DNA of 64,000 nt from Coffea arabica (Eukaryota > Streptophyta > Magnoliopsida > Gentianales > Rubiaceae), in NCBI RefSeq assembly GCF_036785885.1, contig NC_092314.1, positions 16,017,638-16,081,637 of the forward strand. The letters are read 5' to 3'. Below the pieces are notes generated by a model. The model saw only the letters and a list, made by a program, of their open reading frames with translations. It searched no databases and was not told where the DNA came from. Of this stretch, positions 37,343 through 50,300 are shown piece by piece. Made by a program: the position numbers and the translations under genes. Position 1 is the stretch's first letter. Each line of letters starts with the position of its first letter.

Positions 37343-37490
37343 TTTTTTTTTGTTTGACAAAAAAAAAATCTGGCTAGTAAAATTTAAGTAGGAAAATAGA
37401 GTAATATCACAAGCAAGAACTAGCTAGAAGACTTAAAGCTGAAAGAGAAGTTTGTTGGAGAAGCATGCAGAAAACCTTGTAGGGTGGCCT

Positions 37491-37499
37491 CCTTTTATA
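37491..37499 (-). promoter_or_regulatory. TATA box of the peroxidase gene
   Basis: TATAAAAGG on the minus strand, about 150 bases upstream of the ATG. It predicts a start site near 37465 and a leader of about 120 bases. Confidence 0.65.
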
Positions 37500-39039
37500 G
37501 GAAGTTGGAGCAATCCCATTCGAAGCAAGAGGGAAATTTCAGGAGATTAAAAAAATCAACCTGTAATTTGGCCTTAGCCTAAGGGTCGTGAGAAGACTTA
37601 TTTGTTTATATTTTCAAGTGGCATTCGTCTCCCAGTTTAGATAGAACTACCATATATAGTATCACTTTTCTCCTGCGTGTCTGGCCATTTTCTCAATACA
37701 TTTTTTGACTTTCTATGATAATGACAGCAAAAGTCAGCGTAGAGATCTGATGATATGGATGCAGACCAATCCCTGATAGAAATTATCATCATGTTTTGCG
37801 AGTTTATCCACTAATGATATACTCTGTCAATGATAGGGTAAAGTTTTGTACACCGTCAGCTTGAATTCCAAGTAAGAGGAAATAAAATTTCTGTCCCTTT
37901 CCTTTCTGTAGTGTTATAACCTCCTATACACTTTCTCGTTTATATTTTGGTGACCTCGAGCTAATACGGAAACTTATTGCCTTTAAGGTGATTAATAGAG
38001 AGGCTAAAAACAATGGAATCCTCTCATTAATCTGTGATATCATGTCAATCACAATTATGTGCCATTACATTCATCAATTTTGCTAGTGAACTAACACTTT
38101 AGTATGCCTTTGAGTACTAATACCAAGTACCAGGCGATTAATTACTTGGAAAATTTCGAAGTTTCAGTACAAAGTTCTGTTTTCAAAATCGATGGTTAGA
38201 CTACATCCAATTATGAGCACTTCTCCTTTGAACTTAAGACATTACTTCTGAGAATTTCAATCTCTTTCCCGATCTTAAGACAACTGGAGAAGATAAATTG
38301 TAATGCAAGTAATTCTAAGCCATTTTATAGCTGACTTCCAAGAGCTCTTCAGCGACCGCTTTTTTTTTTGAGACCTGAATGATTATTCTTACCTTGATTG
38401 CTTATGAGTTTTTTACATCCATCATGGTCGGGTATAGTTTCTTTTGATTTCTTCCTTGTAACCATTACCCTAAATAAAGGTTGTTAATACTCGTATCTTT
38501 TAGTTGCCAAAATAATGTAACATAAAAAGGATATCAGTTAAGTAAATTTTTTACACTAACATGTGTAGATGTATGTCATTTATACATGACATGTATTTAG
38601 ACCAAACTCGTGTATATATATTGATAATTTATAAAAAAAAATTACTCATGTAAAAACTCTAATAAAAATAAAAAAAAATGGAGATTTGTCCAAAAAGAAA
38701 GGTCGATTTGAAATAGTAAGTAAGCCCTTTATATACAGAAAAGTCCTACGATTGCATGGGTATTGGCTGGCACGCTGCGCCACCATTTCCGGTATTCAAA
38801 GTTCGAGCCCCAAGAGACGGTGTTGGCTAGTTCAAAGTTGGTAGTTTGGTTGACTTTGACACTGTATTCGTCCCATGTGGCTATGTGTACTCTGCATGGA
38901 ATTTTGCAGCCCATTTCCTTCAAGGATTAATGGATTATCCTGTTTTGTGTTAGCAAAATTAAGACTTTAACATCTATCCCCAACCCCTATAAGAAATGGC
39001 TCATATATGATATACCAGTCCAAGACTTTCAACTTAACT
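37500..39039 (+). other. Intergenic upstream of the peroxidase gene
   Basis: No gene recognised. A box B-like GTTCGAGCC occurs near 38800 but lacks a convincing SINE structure. The minus-strand ORF at 38729-38923 has no identifiable features. Confidence 0.4.
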
Positions 39040-39048
39040 GGAATTATA

Positions 39049-39366
39049 GGGATTAATATCACTTTGTCCCCCTAAACTTTGGATGATTACCCACTTTAGT
39101 CCCTAAACTTCAAAATGGGACACTTAAGTCCCTAAATTTATAAATATCTCCCACTTAAGAAAAATTGTTAACAAATCCTGAATGCCGTTGGTGGTCAAAG
39201 TGTTCCATTTTATAAGGGTTTAGGGATTTAAGTGTCCCATTTTATAAATTTAGGGACTTAAGTTGGAGGTATTTATAAGTTTAGGGATTTAAGTGTCCCA
39301 TTTTGAAGTTTAGGGACTGAAGTGGGTAATCGTCCAAAGTTTGGGGGGACAAAGAGGAATTAACCC
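39049..39366. mobile_element. MULE-type MITE, 318 bp, copy 1
   Basis: Flanked by a perfect 9-bp duplication GGAATTATA (39040-39048 and 39367-39375). The ends GGGATTAATATCACTTTGTC and GGGGACAAAGAGGAATTAACCC, with the following CCCTAAACTTTGG / CCAAAGTTTGGGG blocks, form a long inverted repeat; most of the element is palindromic. No coding. A second copy is at 41595-41911. Confidence 0.85.
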
Positions 39367-39375
39367 GGAATTATA

Positions 39376-41585
39376 TTTCAGAGTAAAATATTTCAATTCT
39401 GCTACCCTTGACCAAAATGGCTTTTGTCCCCTTCATCACGATTACAAAAATTCGAAAGCTGTTCCAAGTACGTGTAGAAGTCTTGCTTCCTTTTTCAAAA
39501 TCTTAGGTTCTTTATCGCTGCTCTCTATAAAGCCTAGCTTGTGTTGTTGGTCCAAAAATAATTTATTAGGAAGGAAGCAGATCCAGTACGCGGATTGAAC
39601 CAAGAGGGCATTAAACAATCAGCAGTAAGATATAATCAACTTGTTCATCAGGACCATCTGAATCCGCATTTCAAGCTATAGGAATATATATATATAGGTC
39701 CGATGTCATTTGATAAAGGTAAAAATTTGACAAACAAAACAAGGAATATAACTTGTTAAGTGTGACGGGAAAAAGAGAATCGATTGGCATTAGTGGAAGC
39801 CCTGATTTAGGTATGCAGGGTACCATAAGGGGTCAGATCGTTTAATGCTGCAAGACTTGAAGAAGTTTATATGCTCCTATATATAAATTCTACTACTATT
39901 TCCCAGCAACTTGTGAGGAGAATCTTCTGACTGCTGAGAGCGTTTCCCACATAACGAAGCTTTCGGGGTCAAATGCATAATGAAGAGGGGAACCAAGGAA
40001 GCAGTCCAGTTCCTCTTTAATGGCGAAGAAATAGTTCATTTGCATGTAGGGTACCGGATAACATGGAAATATCTATTCAACTACCATCCAAGATTGTTTT
40101 AGACGATCATGTGCAACCATGCACAAAAAAGGATACGTTTAATTAAAGGAATGTCACAGAAATACTAATTTGAGGACCGTTTTGTACGAGTTCTTATAGT
40201 CCATCTCTACTCCACATGCTAACATAATGTCAATTCTTACCAAATTGGATAAGTTTTGTCAGTCCATCGATTAAAGAAGCGGAAAAAAAAAAGTCTCGGT
40301 CTGAAGCATATTTACTTTGATTTACTAGTTCCTTTACAAGATTCCTTATCTACAATTGTGTGGAAATAATGTTGATACGGTTGTATAGTGTTTCATTATG
40401 TACGAGCGAATTTGAGATAAAAATGATGACAGATTTTTTTTTAATATTAAACCCATGACTGAGGCTTCATAAAATCCAATACTCCTAGTTCTATCCACAA
40501 AAAAAATAAATAAAACTTGCATGAATTGCTTCACAATGCTGATGATTCGAAAAAAAAAAAAAAACGTCATCACTGATGAATATTGGGCCTTTAAAATGTG
40601 TGACGTCCAGTTCTGCAAAATAAATTACTAGTCCGGCCCAAGTACGAGCCACGCACCAATATAAAACAAAACAATCTGGCATGTCAGCCTGGCCGGCTAG
40701 CTTCCCGTTTCTATCAGAATAGATTCCCTTGCTGCCCACGCGGGCTTTTCAGTGTCATTTTTTCAATGGCAATTCAGCGTTACTTCTTTATTTATGTTAA
40801 GTGTTTTATTTATTTAATTTATTATAAGTTATTTATTTAAATTTCTTCTATTATCACATGATAAGTAGAGAATTCTAACCGAAAATTCTCGTATTTCATC
40901 AGTGAGTGACAGTACTGATTAGTGTGAGCAGTGTAGGCGAAGAATTCTCCCCGGTGGTAGGTGAAACGTCAGTGACAGTACTGATTAGTTTTCCCAGATT
41001 GGTCACCCGAAAACACACACTACCAAAATAATAATAATAAAAAAAACTTTAAGGCTCGACCGATCCACTCCCTCTTAGGCCATAGCAATAGCCCACTCCC
41101 CCAATTCATTGGAAACCCCATATCCATTTTTGCATCTCTTCGACACAGGAACAGCCGTTGACTTGTATCTCTGCATCCCATATTCATTTTTTTGGGGTTT
41201 AGTGTGGCCTTTTTCTTTTTTCTTTTTGGGGTTTAGAGAGGCCATCTAATCTTACTGTACTCAGATCAATAAACTTTAGCCCTTCGTTTATGTGCCAAAG
41301 GAGTCAAGTAAAGCATTAATAATTACAAAATGAAGGGAACATATATAGAATAAAATCTTTTACCATACAAAGTTTAGTGTTATTAAAACAATTTACAATA
41401 AGAGTAGACTTTTTCTCTCACTAGATGGCATTAGTTTTTGAGAAATGGAAATAAATTCAGGAAGCCCCACTCTTGCAGTGGTTTTGGATTGAAAGAAAAG
41501 AGTGGAAAAGCAAGGATTTGGGAAGAGATTTCCGAATCATTTGTTTGGGAAACTTTGAGGGAGAGAAAGCAAAGAAATGCTAGGA
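39376..41585 (+). other. Intergenic between two MULE-type MITEs
   Basis: No gene recognised. It contains a short tandem duplication at 40868-40989. ORFs at 39341-39598, 40346-40618 and 40491-40739 lack family features and one overlaps the MITE. Confidence 0.4.
40868..40989 (+). repeat. Degenerate tandem duplication, about 66-bp offset
   Basis: GTGACAGTACTGATTAGT occurs exactly at 40906-40923 and 40972-40989, each preceded by TCAGTGA-like text and, further upstream, AGAATTCT. Confidence 0.7.
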
Positions 41586-41594
41586 TTTTATGCC

Positions 41595-41911
41595 GAGTTA
41601 ATATCACTTTATCCCCCCAAACTTTGGACGATTACTCATTTCGGTCCCTAAACTTCAAAATGGGACACTTAAGTCCCTAAACTTATAAATACCTCCCACT
41701 TAAGGAAAGTTGTTAACAAATTCTGAATACCGTTGGTGGTCGAAGTGTCCCATTTTATAAGGGTTTAGGGATTTAAGTGTCCCATTTTATAAGTTTAGGG
41801 ACTTAAGTGGGAGGTATTTATAAGTTCAGGGACTTAAGTGTCCCATTTTGAAATTTAAGGACTGAAGTGGATAATCGTCCAAAATTTGGGGGGACAAAGT
41901 GGAATTAACCC
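41595..41911. mobile_element. MULE-type MITE, 317 bp, copy 2
   Basis: Flanked by a perfect 9-bp duplication TTTTATGCC (41586-41594 and 41912-41920). It is collinear with the copy at 39049-39366 and in the same orientation (GAGTTAATATCACTTTATCC to GGGACAAAGTGGAATTAACCC). The different target word shows independent insertion rather than segmental duplication. Confidence 0.85.
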
Positions 41912-41920
41912 TTTTATGCC

Positions 41921-42245
41921 TGTCAACTACCCAAATCTTTCCTTCCACAGGTGGGGATGAATTGAAAGGAAACTTTAAATAATTATACAATTAGTTATGA
42001 AATATCACATGCATCCTTCAAACATTATTCAAAACAATAAGAAAAGGAAACTTAAAGTGTAATGACAGCAAAAACTCTCAAACGACTTGGAAAATTTCAT
42101 TTTCTATTCTTTTATCTTTTGTTTCTCTCCTCGATTCAAGTTTTCTGTCTTTTTCTCTTCCTTCCTAAACTCACAAACTAAGCGTTAGTTGGAGGGCATT
42201 GCAATAATAATTCGGTGAAATGTACTAACTGATACACAAAATTTG
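41921..42245 (+). other. Intergenic; nothing recognised
   Basis: Short AT-rich stretch between MITE copies, without coding or repeat structure that I can support. Confidence 0.4.
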
Positions 42246-42453
42246 ATTCCCTAGGAGTTAATTAGGGTTCGCACGTTTCATAGAATGACACAAAATTGGA
42301 TTACTAATTCTATGTCATCTCACGTTTGATTGTATTTTAAATATAGAAGTAGTTTATCCTACCCAACCAAATACGGGGGATAAACTAATCCCATGGAGAA
42401 AGGTGGCGTAAGCCATCCCAAGATGAGTAAGAGGTGGAATGATGGCAATTGGA
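42246..42453. repeat. 208-bp dispersed repeat, copy 2
   Basis: Matches 30941-31148 across its full length (ATTCCCTAGGAGTTAATTAG to GATGGCAATTGGA) with scattered substitutions. Confidence 0.6.
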
Positions 42454-42529
42454 ACATATTTGCCCCGACTAATATAATAATGCTTTATACTTACAACTAT
42501 ATACGTACTCTCTCACTATAATATCTAAA

Positions 42530-42856
42530 TTTGGACAAATTTGTCCCTACAAATAAAAAATTAATATTTAGTCTAATTTACCCATATTAATGATATACCA
42601 TAATTTTGGACTGATTTGCCCATACCATTAACAAAACTAAACCTTTTACTCATTTACCCATATCAATGAAATAACTAAAATTTTAGACAAAGTTGCCCCT
42701 TCTAAAAAAAATTATTTTTTGAACTAATTTGTCCATTTTAATGAAATAACTAAATTTTGGGCTATCTTACCCTATTATTAATATATTAAAATTTTCACTT
42801 AGACTGATTTACCCCTACTTAAAGTAAAAGTAAATTTTATACTATTTTGGCCCTAC
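42530..42856. repeat. Degenerate minisatellite with about 38-bp period
   Basis: A motif of the form (T)TTG/ACCC recurs at about 42541, 42578, 42615, 42653, 42692, 42728, 42766, 42808 and 42846, that is at steps of 36-42 bases. The intervening DNA repeats ATGAAATAACTAAA-like and TTTTGGAC-like words. About nine units. Confidence 0.6.
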
Positions 42857-43899
42857 TAGATAATTATATAGCCATATCTTTATGGTCAACTTTAATTCAT
42901 AAAAGATTAGACATATAAATTGAGACTCGTGAATCCATTTAATAAGGTCAAAGTAGGCCCAAAATAAAAAATTTATATGTTGGTTCGAGTCCGGACAATA
43001 CAAAACACACACATGTATGTTGTTTATTGATATCAAGCTTCTGTTCAAACCGATTAGTATATATTTATATGTATATGTATGTGTGTATGTGTACACACAC
43101 ATACATACATACATATATATACACACACACATATATATATATATAATGTATACAAGTCAAGTTTGGACAAATCAAAATCCAAATATCCTAATTTTAAGTT
43201 TGCCAAAAGGGTATTTTAGTCTATAAATAAATAATCTCACCTCATCCTATCTTCGATCAAACATAAGATGAGATTAGTTTCTAACATAAAACCAATCAAA
43301 CAGTAGATAACAAGATTATTCATCTTAGAATGATTCAACTCAAGATAAATAATCCAAGGATAAATAATTGCCTCTGATTCAATCCAAGAATGAAATGCAC
43401 CCTTAAAGTAACTAGGCAAAACTAGTTTGAAATTGCGGTATGGTGTAATTCTTTTTCCTTGTGTGCCTGATTTTGTAAAACTACCTTTAAGCCAAAAATT
43501 TGACGTAGCTCATCGTAGAAATTTAGCAATGTAATGGCCTTAGGCCAAATGTTCCAAGAATAGGAGCAGATCGGCCAGTTCGACTATGCGAATCGCGAAA
43601 CTGGTCACGCCTCCGATCCGGTTCAATAATTAAGTCAAAAATTTAATTAAATTAATCAAACTCAATCGAGAACCAGTTGGACCAGTAAAAATTAAGAGAT
43701 TCAATTGGAATTCACCAAATTTTTATTTCTTAAAAAAATTTCACTTATATTCAAAATTTTAATACTAAAATAAATTAAAAAATTTTTTGAACCGGGGTAG
43801 AATCAATCTAACTGGTTGAATTCCGAATTGGAAGCGGACACCATTGTTTATGCCTCCTTGCAGCAGAAGAAACAATTTAGAGAGAGAGAGAGAGAGAGT
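42857..43899 (+). other. Intergenic with microsatellites and a possible MITE
   Basis: Mixed TATG, TG and CA/TA simple repeats span about 43066-43147. (AG)n lies at about 43879-43898. Between 43555 and 43850, GTTCGACTATGCG, CGATCCGGTTCAAT and TTTTGAACCGGGGTAGAATC, then ACTGGTTGAATTCC, suggest an old inverted-repeat element of the AACCGGTT type; its ends are not defined. Confidence 0.45.
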
Positions 43900-46617
43900 A
43901 ACTAGTCTCTATATATCAAATGGAAAGTATAGGTTATACAGTAACAACAATTAGAAACGTTATGAAATTCAAACTGAAGCTTGTCGGACGGGACCGCCTT
44001 TGGAGGTTTGCTTACGAGGGTCTTGTTTAACTACTTGAAATTGTCCTCTCAACTACCACACCAAACTAAATGGCTCAATAACAGATTATGGAGACCCCTA
44101 GCTAATCTCCTAGAAGTCCGCACATTACAAAATGCATATGATTTTTTTTTTTTGTCGCAATGATAGGATTCCTATAACCTAATCTAGGGAGAGGGGGAGG
44201 GGACTAGATGTGAGTAGAAACTCCATCGAAAATGACCACTGAAAACCGTCAAATTTTTGTGAGAGACGTCCCGTACCACCAAGCCTTAGATGGACTTGGG
44301 GCACAAACGGTTGCAGGTGCAACCGTTTGTGGCGGTTGTATTCATTTTCCACTGCGCGTAACTTTCATTGCACACGGTGTAACTTTCTTTGCACACGACG
44401 TAATTTTACAACACTTTTTTGTGGGTCCCACACATGACGTGAAAATCGAGTTACCAGACGTGATCTGAGCCGCACAAAATTTTTTGGCCAAATCCTGGCC
44501 ATCAACTGCCAGGAACGGTTGTCTGCCCCATTTCCGCCTTAGATGGACCACTGGGCGCTACATAATGCATCTGATTGATGCGCATAAATTTGTATTACTT
44601 ACAAGGAATAAGATAACTAGCATTATTAGCCTTGCGCGTTGCACGAGGGTACCTCCATTATAAGTTTAAAGTGTATTATTTAGTTATACAAGTACCTCAA
44701 AAGAAGGCAAATAATGAAAATGATCCCTCACATTTCATATTTGGCTCTTTTGTTCTTCACCTTCAAAATGATGAATTTACGTTATTCAAAAAACTAAAAT
44801 ACACTAGTTGTGTCTCATTTGGATTGTTACTTTTAAGAATTTTTATACAAAAATGTATTATGGTGATTTGATGTATGTGAGATAAAAATATATTTGAAAA
44901 AATAAAAATGTACCTCAATCCGATCACGTTATCACCTAAATATTAAAAAAAATGTGATCATTTTTACAGGGGCAAAAGGGTTAAATTAGCAACCAATGCT
45001 CCAAACCTGTGAATAAATTTCCCTTATTAAATCCTCATCTACTGGTTAAAAAGGAAATATCAGCAAGAAGGGATAGTAAAAAGTGCTAGCAAATTACCCA
45101 AGGAAGAAACATATTCATGTATTTGTGTACTAACTGAACAATTAATTAATTCTCAAAAGGCGGAAGTATTCCCACTGAGGGCACGCAAAATATTTGATAA
45201 GCACCCCAAGCCAATGACTCAAAGTCCATCAGGATCCATAAGGCATTGCTACCAGCGACTATATGAGTAGGGGAGACTTTACTGAATGAAGGAAATAAAT
45301 GGGTTCAATAGTGGCTTGAATCTTGGTTATATAATTTTACCTTTTTAGCTCAGCAAATATAATCCTATAGTGGCCTCATGAAGGTTTCAAGAAAAGTAAT
45401 CCTATAGCAGTCTCATGACGGTCATATAGTTGGTCTCTTAAATTAAAAGTGTTAATTGGAGAAAGGATTACAATATGGATTCTGGGGACTGTTTTGTTAA
45501 CAAGAAAATTTACAGCCGCTATTCGAAGGTGTGCATTGGATAAACTCTACCCGAGAGTAGATTCTGGGGACTGTTATCTCACACATTTGCTCCTTTGCAG
45601 AGCATGTACTCAATTTTTATTGCCCACCTTATTCTTAGACATTTTAAAGAAACCAGAACGAAGTACCAATAGATCAAATATAGGTAATTAACTATGGTAA
45701 GTAGTTTCTACATTGTGGATGACGTTAATTGTTTGTCTTGATTAGAAGGTCAATTGTAATTTGCATCTCGAACAATCACCTATTTGTACATTGGTGCTTT
45801 GAACTATCACCCATTTGTACATTGCTCCCTAATCTGTCGATTGCAACAGTATAGTTTCTTATACGAACAATTTTTGTCACATTATTCACATTAATCGACA
45901 CTCACTGAAATTTTTCAAAACTATTTTTGGCTAAAAAGACATTAGTATCCCTCATTTGCATCTCTTAATGATTGAAATACTTATATTCACTTTGTAGTAT
46001 TAAAGCGGTTTTTTTTTCAAAATCAACGATCAACATTTATTTATATTTAACCGATGTGCTACAAATTGATAGTATAGAGCAATTAGTATTACAATTTATA
46101 GTTTAGGTTGCAAGCTACAAAACAATGATTATGTATGGGAGCAATTAAAACGGAGGGTGTGAAATTAACCACTCTAAAAGGCAATTACCCTAATTAGAAT
46201 CAACCATACTAAAGAGTTGAAGTTATGAGTATCAACGTAATTTTGTTGAGTATTCACGTCTTTTTGCTTTTTTCCATTTTGCCCAACTTCACATTTGTAT
46301 TAGTAAACCATACATTTGCTATTCAATGAAACCGTATTGATTCTCACTGTGAATAATGGAGAGTGGAGGGATTTTTATCCTGCTGTGATATTCCACAGAT
46401 TGCATAGTCTATTTGGACAGTTTCTCAGCACTGGATTCTGATGTATATTCCATCTATATTATACAAGTTTATGTTTTTGACCAAAAAAAAAACATATTGA
46501 TTGTCAAAACTTTAAATGCATGAAGATTCTGTTCATTTACTTGGTATGCCTCAATATTTCGGGAAGGCATGGCATGGTTACCTACACAACTGCTTCGGAA
46601 AGGTGTACAAATTTTAC
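43900..46617 (+). other. Intergenic upstream of the copia element
   Basis: No gene recognised. A 240-bp segment at 44296-44535 is flanked by a 13-bp direct repeat and contains a 14-bp-arm palindrome (see findings). About 44725-44765 resembles an end fragment of the MULE-type family at 25490. Confidence 0.4.
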
Positions 46618-46622
46618 AAGAA

Positions 46623-47305
46623 TGTTGGGTGGGCCAGCCCATTTGTGGGCCAACCCACTAATACAACACTTGAGGGTTTCTCAAGTTTAAAAAGGACAAT
46701 CAGCAGCCGCATGGTGTAATTCTTTTTTCCTTCGGCCTTCGGGTGAGAAAAGAAAAAGTCAGCCGTCACTTATTTTGAGTGAGACGAAGAGAGAGAAAGG
46801 GCTAGAGAGAGAGACTTCAAGGTCTTGATTGGAGGGCGATTCTAAATCCGATTGAGACGAAACTTTACACACGGGATCCTCTCATCGAGCTCTACTCATC
46901 TACCGATTCAGATTTCGGATTTCCTCTTCGTTTGGTAACACCTTTACAAACCCACTTCTTTGACAGTTGTAGTTTTGGGGGATAATTTTGTAGCAGATTA
47001 GCTTGGTTGATATTGGTGATATTATTGTCATCCGAATATTTCGGGTAAACCTGTGTATTTCCATTATTGTGATAGTGGAGTTTTTTTGACTGGACTAGGT
47101 CCCGTGGTTTTTCCCAATTTGGGTTTTTCACGTAAAAATCTTGGTGTCCTGTACCCTTTATTTTTCCTTGCATTTTATTATCACTGTTGGTATTATTATT
47201 TGGTGATTTGATTTATTCCTATTTTAACTGGTACTTGGGGAAAGAGAAATTTATCCTGGGCTAACTCTGATATTGTGTGTCTGTATTGGTACCCCTCTCC
47301 CAACA
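46623..47305 (+). repeat. 5' LTR of the copia element
   Basis: It starts TGTTGGGTGGGCCAGCCCAT and ends CCTCTCCCAACA; TGTTGGG and CCCAACA are inverted termini. The same short minus-strand ORF appears in both LTRs and is not a gene. Confidence 0.95.
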
Positions 47306-47307
47306 AG

Positions 47308-47319
47308 TGGTATCAGAGC
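47308..47319 (+). promoter_or_regulatory. Primer binding site (initiator tRNA-Met)
   Basis: TGGTATCAGAGC, two bases after the LTR, is complementary to the 3' end of plant initiator methionine tRNA and would prime minus-strand DNA synthesis. Confidence 0.9.
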
Positions 47320-47353
47320 AGTCAGGTTAGGCTGCTCAATTGTACCTGTTAAA

Positions 47354-50300
47354 ATGGATGATTCAGATAGTGGTTGCATGATAAAATTGAATGCCACTAA
47401 TTATTCAATTTGGAAGCCTAGAATGGAAGACTACTTGTATTGTAGAGATTTGTTTGAACCTGTTCTAGGGGATAAATGCAGACCAAGTGATATGAGTGAT
47501 GAAAAATGGGCTAATATGCACAGGAAAACTGTTGGTAATATTAGAAAATGGATTGGTCAAAGTATTTTTCAACATTTTGCTAATGACACCAGAGCTGATA
47601 TATTATGGAAAAGGCTTGAGAGTATGTATGAAAGAAAGACAGGTTTGAATAAGACTAGTTGTCTGAAGCAGATTACTCGAATGAGATATAAGAATGGGGA
47701 AGATATGACTGAACACTTGAGTAATTTTCAGGGATTGATAAACCAGGCAACTACATTAAATTTGAATCTGGATGATGAAGTGCAGGCTTTATTATTGTTC
47801 AGTTCACTACCGGACAGTTGGGAAACCATGGTGGTCTCCATCAGTAATTCAGCTCCGAATGGTGTGTTGACCATGGCTATTGCAAAAGAGGCCGTAATGA
47901 ATGAAGAGTTCAGGAGGAAGGAACAAGGAATTGTCTATGAGTCCCAGGCCCTGGTGACAGAAAAGAAAGAAAGAAGAGGGAGAAACAAAAATAGAGGACC
48001 CCACAACAGGAATGACAAATCCAGAGGCAGGTCTGAGTCGCGAAAAAATGTTGCATGCTATTATTGTAAAAAGAATGGACATTATATGAAGGAGTGCAGA
48101 ATTCTAAAACGGGATCAGGCTGAGAAAAAGGGTAAGGTGAAGGAAAAAGATGATGAGGACACTACAGCAGTTGTAGCAGCCCATGATGACATGTTTGTGT
48201 TCTGTGATGATGGTCAGGTGAATATTATTCACTATGACAGTGACTGGGTAGTTGATTCAGGTGCATCCTACCATGTTACTCCTCACAGGCATTTCTTCTC
48301 AACCTACACCGAAGGAGATTTCGGTTGTGTTAGGATGGGAAATGAGGTCTCATGCAAAGTTGTTGGCATGGGAGACATATACTTGGACACAGATACCGGG
48401 TGTCAGCTGATATTGAGAAATGTTCGACATGTTCCTGATATTCGACTTAACCTTATTTCTACAGGAAAACTTGACGATGAGGGCTATTATAGCTCGCAAG
48501 GTGGAGGCAAATGGAAACTCAGCAAAGGAAATCTCGTTGTTGCCAGAGGAAAGAAGCACAGCACCCTCTACGTGATGCAAGCCAAGTTGAGGAAGGGAGA
48601 AGTGAATGCAGTTCGTGATTCCTCGATTGACCTTTGGCATAGGCGACTTGGACACATGGGTGAAAAGGGGATTCAGACACTTGTTCGCAAACAACTCCTA
48701 CCTGAAGTTAGAGGTAATGCACTTAAACCTTATGTTGACTGCATTTATGGGAAACAACACAGAGTTGCATTTCAAAATTTTCTTCCATCTAGAAAATTGA
48801 ATCATTTAGAATTGGTGCACACTGATGTCTGCTATATGAAAGATAAGTCTCTTGGTGGTGCTGTTTATTTTGTAACCTTTATTGATGACTTTGCTAGAAA
48901 GGTTTGGTGTTTTGGTTTGAAATCAAAAGATCAGGTTTTGAATGTGTTTAAAGACTTCCATAGCAAAGTTAAAAGAGAAACTGGTAAGCAGTTAAAGTGT
49001 GTACGTGCTGATAATGGTGGTGAGTATAGAGGACCATTTGAAATCTATTGCAAGTCCCGTGGGATCAGATTGGAAAAGACTGTGCCAAAAACTCCTCAAG
49101 AAAATGGAGTAGCAGAGAGGATGAACAGATCCATCACTGAACGGGTCAGATGTATGCTCTCTAATGCTAAATTGCTAAAATCCTTTTGGGATGAGGCAAT
49201 GAGGACTGCGGTCGATTTAATCAATCTTTCTCCATCAGTTCCTCTAGATGGTGACATCCCAGAGAGAGTATGGACGGGAAAAGATATATCTTTTAAGCAC
49301 TTGAGAGTTTTTGGTTGCCGGGCATTTGTTCATATTCCCAAAGATGAAAGGTCAAAACTTGATGTAAAATCAAAGCAGTGCATTTTCTTGGGTTATGGAC
49401 ATGAAGATTTTGGTTATAGGTTGTATGATCCTATTGAAAAGAAGGTGATCAGGAGCAGAGATGTTGTCTTCTTTGAAGATCAAACCATTGAAGACATTGA
49501 TAAAGGTGATAACTCAAAATCCTCGGATGACATTCCTGCTAGCTCAAATTCAGATCCAGATCCAATTCCAGTACCTGTTGATTTTAATCAAGGGGGAGTT
49601 GAGACAGAGCAGAGAGAGGATATTGATGATGGTAATAATCCTACTGCTGATGAACCTGAATATGAGGAGCCACCTACACCACCACCGCCACAACAAGAAG
49701 AGCTTAGAAGATCTACCAGAGAGAGGAGACCTTCTAGCAGGTATAATTCTCATGAATATTTGTTATTGACAGATGGAGGAGAGCCAGAGTCCTACAGTGA
49801 GGCTCTAGAGCATGAGAATAAAGAAGACTGGTTGCGAGCCATGCAAGAGGAGATGGTGTCCCTGCATGAGAATCATACTTATGACTTAGTGAAACTGTCT
49901 AAGGGTAAGAGAGCTCTGAAGAACAAATGAGTTTTTAGGTTGAAAACTCAGGAGCACACATCACAACCAAAGTATAAAGCAAGATTGGTTGTGAAGGGAT
50001 TTAGTCAAAAGAAAGGTATAGATTTTGAAGAAATTTTCTCTCCTGTAGTAAAAATGTCATCAATTCGAGTTGTTCTTGGTATTGCAGCTAGTTTGAATTT
50101 GGAGATTGAACAACTTGATGTGAAGACAGCCTTCCTGCATGGCGACTTGGAAGAAGAGATCTACATGGAGCAATCGGAGGGGTTCAAAGAAAGTGGCAAG
50201 GAAAACCTTGTATGCCGTCTCAAGAAGAGCCTGTATGGGTTGAAACAGGCACCGAGACAGTGGTATAAGAAGTTTGACTCCTTCATGACAGACCATGGGT

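Noticed and set aside
37343..37360. Upstream in-frame TTG start for the peroxidase
   Set aside because: The ATG at 37342 directly precedes a normal signal peptide; a TTG start in a plant gene is not expected.
43066..43147. ORFs of Tyr/Ile/His/Thr repeats (for example 42842-43132 and 43017-43226)
   Set aside because: They are translations of TATG/TG/CA/TA simple repeats.
46516..46719. 67-codon plus-strand ORF
   Set aside because: It crosses the target duplication and the first 97 bases of the LTR, so it is a chance fusion of flank and transposon.
46892..47173. 93-codon minus-strand ORF in the 5' LTR, with a near-identical one at 51632-51913
   Set aside because: The two ORFs are the same stretch of the two LTRs; their similarity follows from LTR identity and no protein family is apparent.
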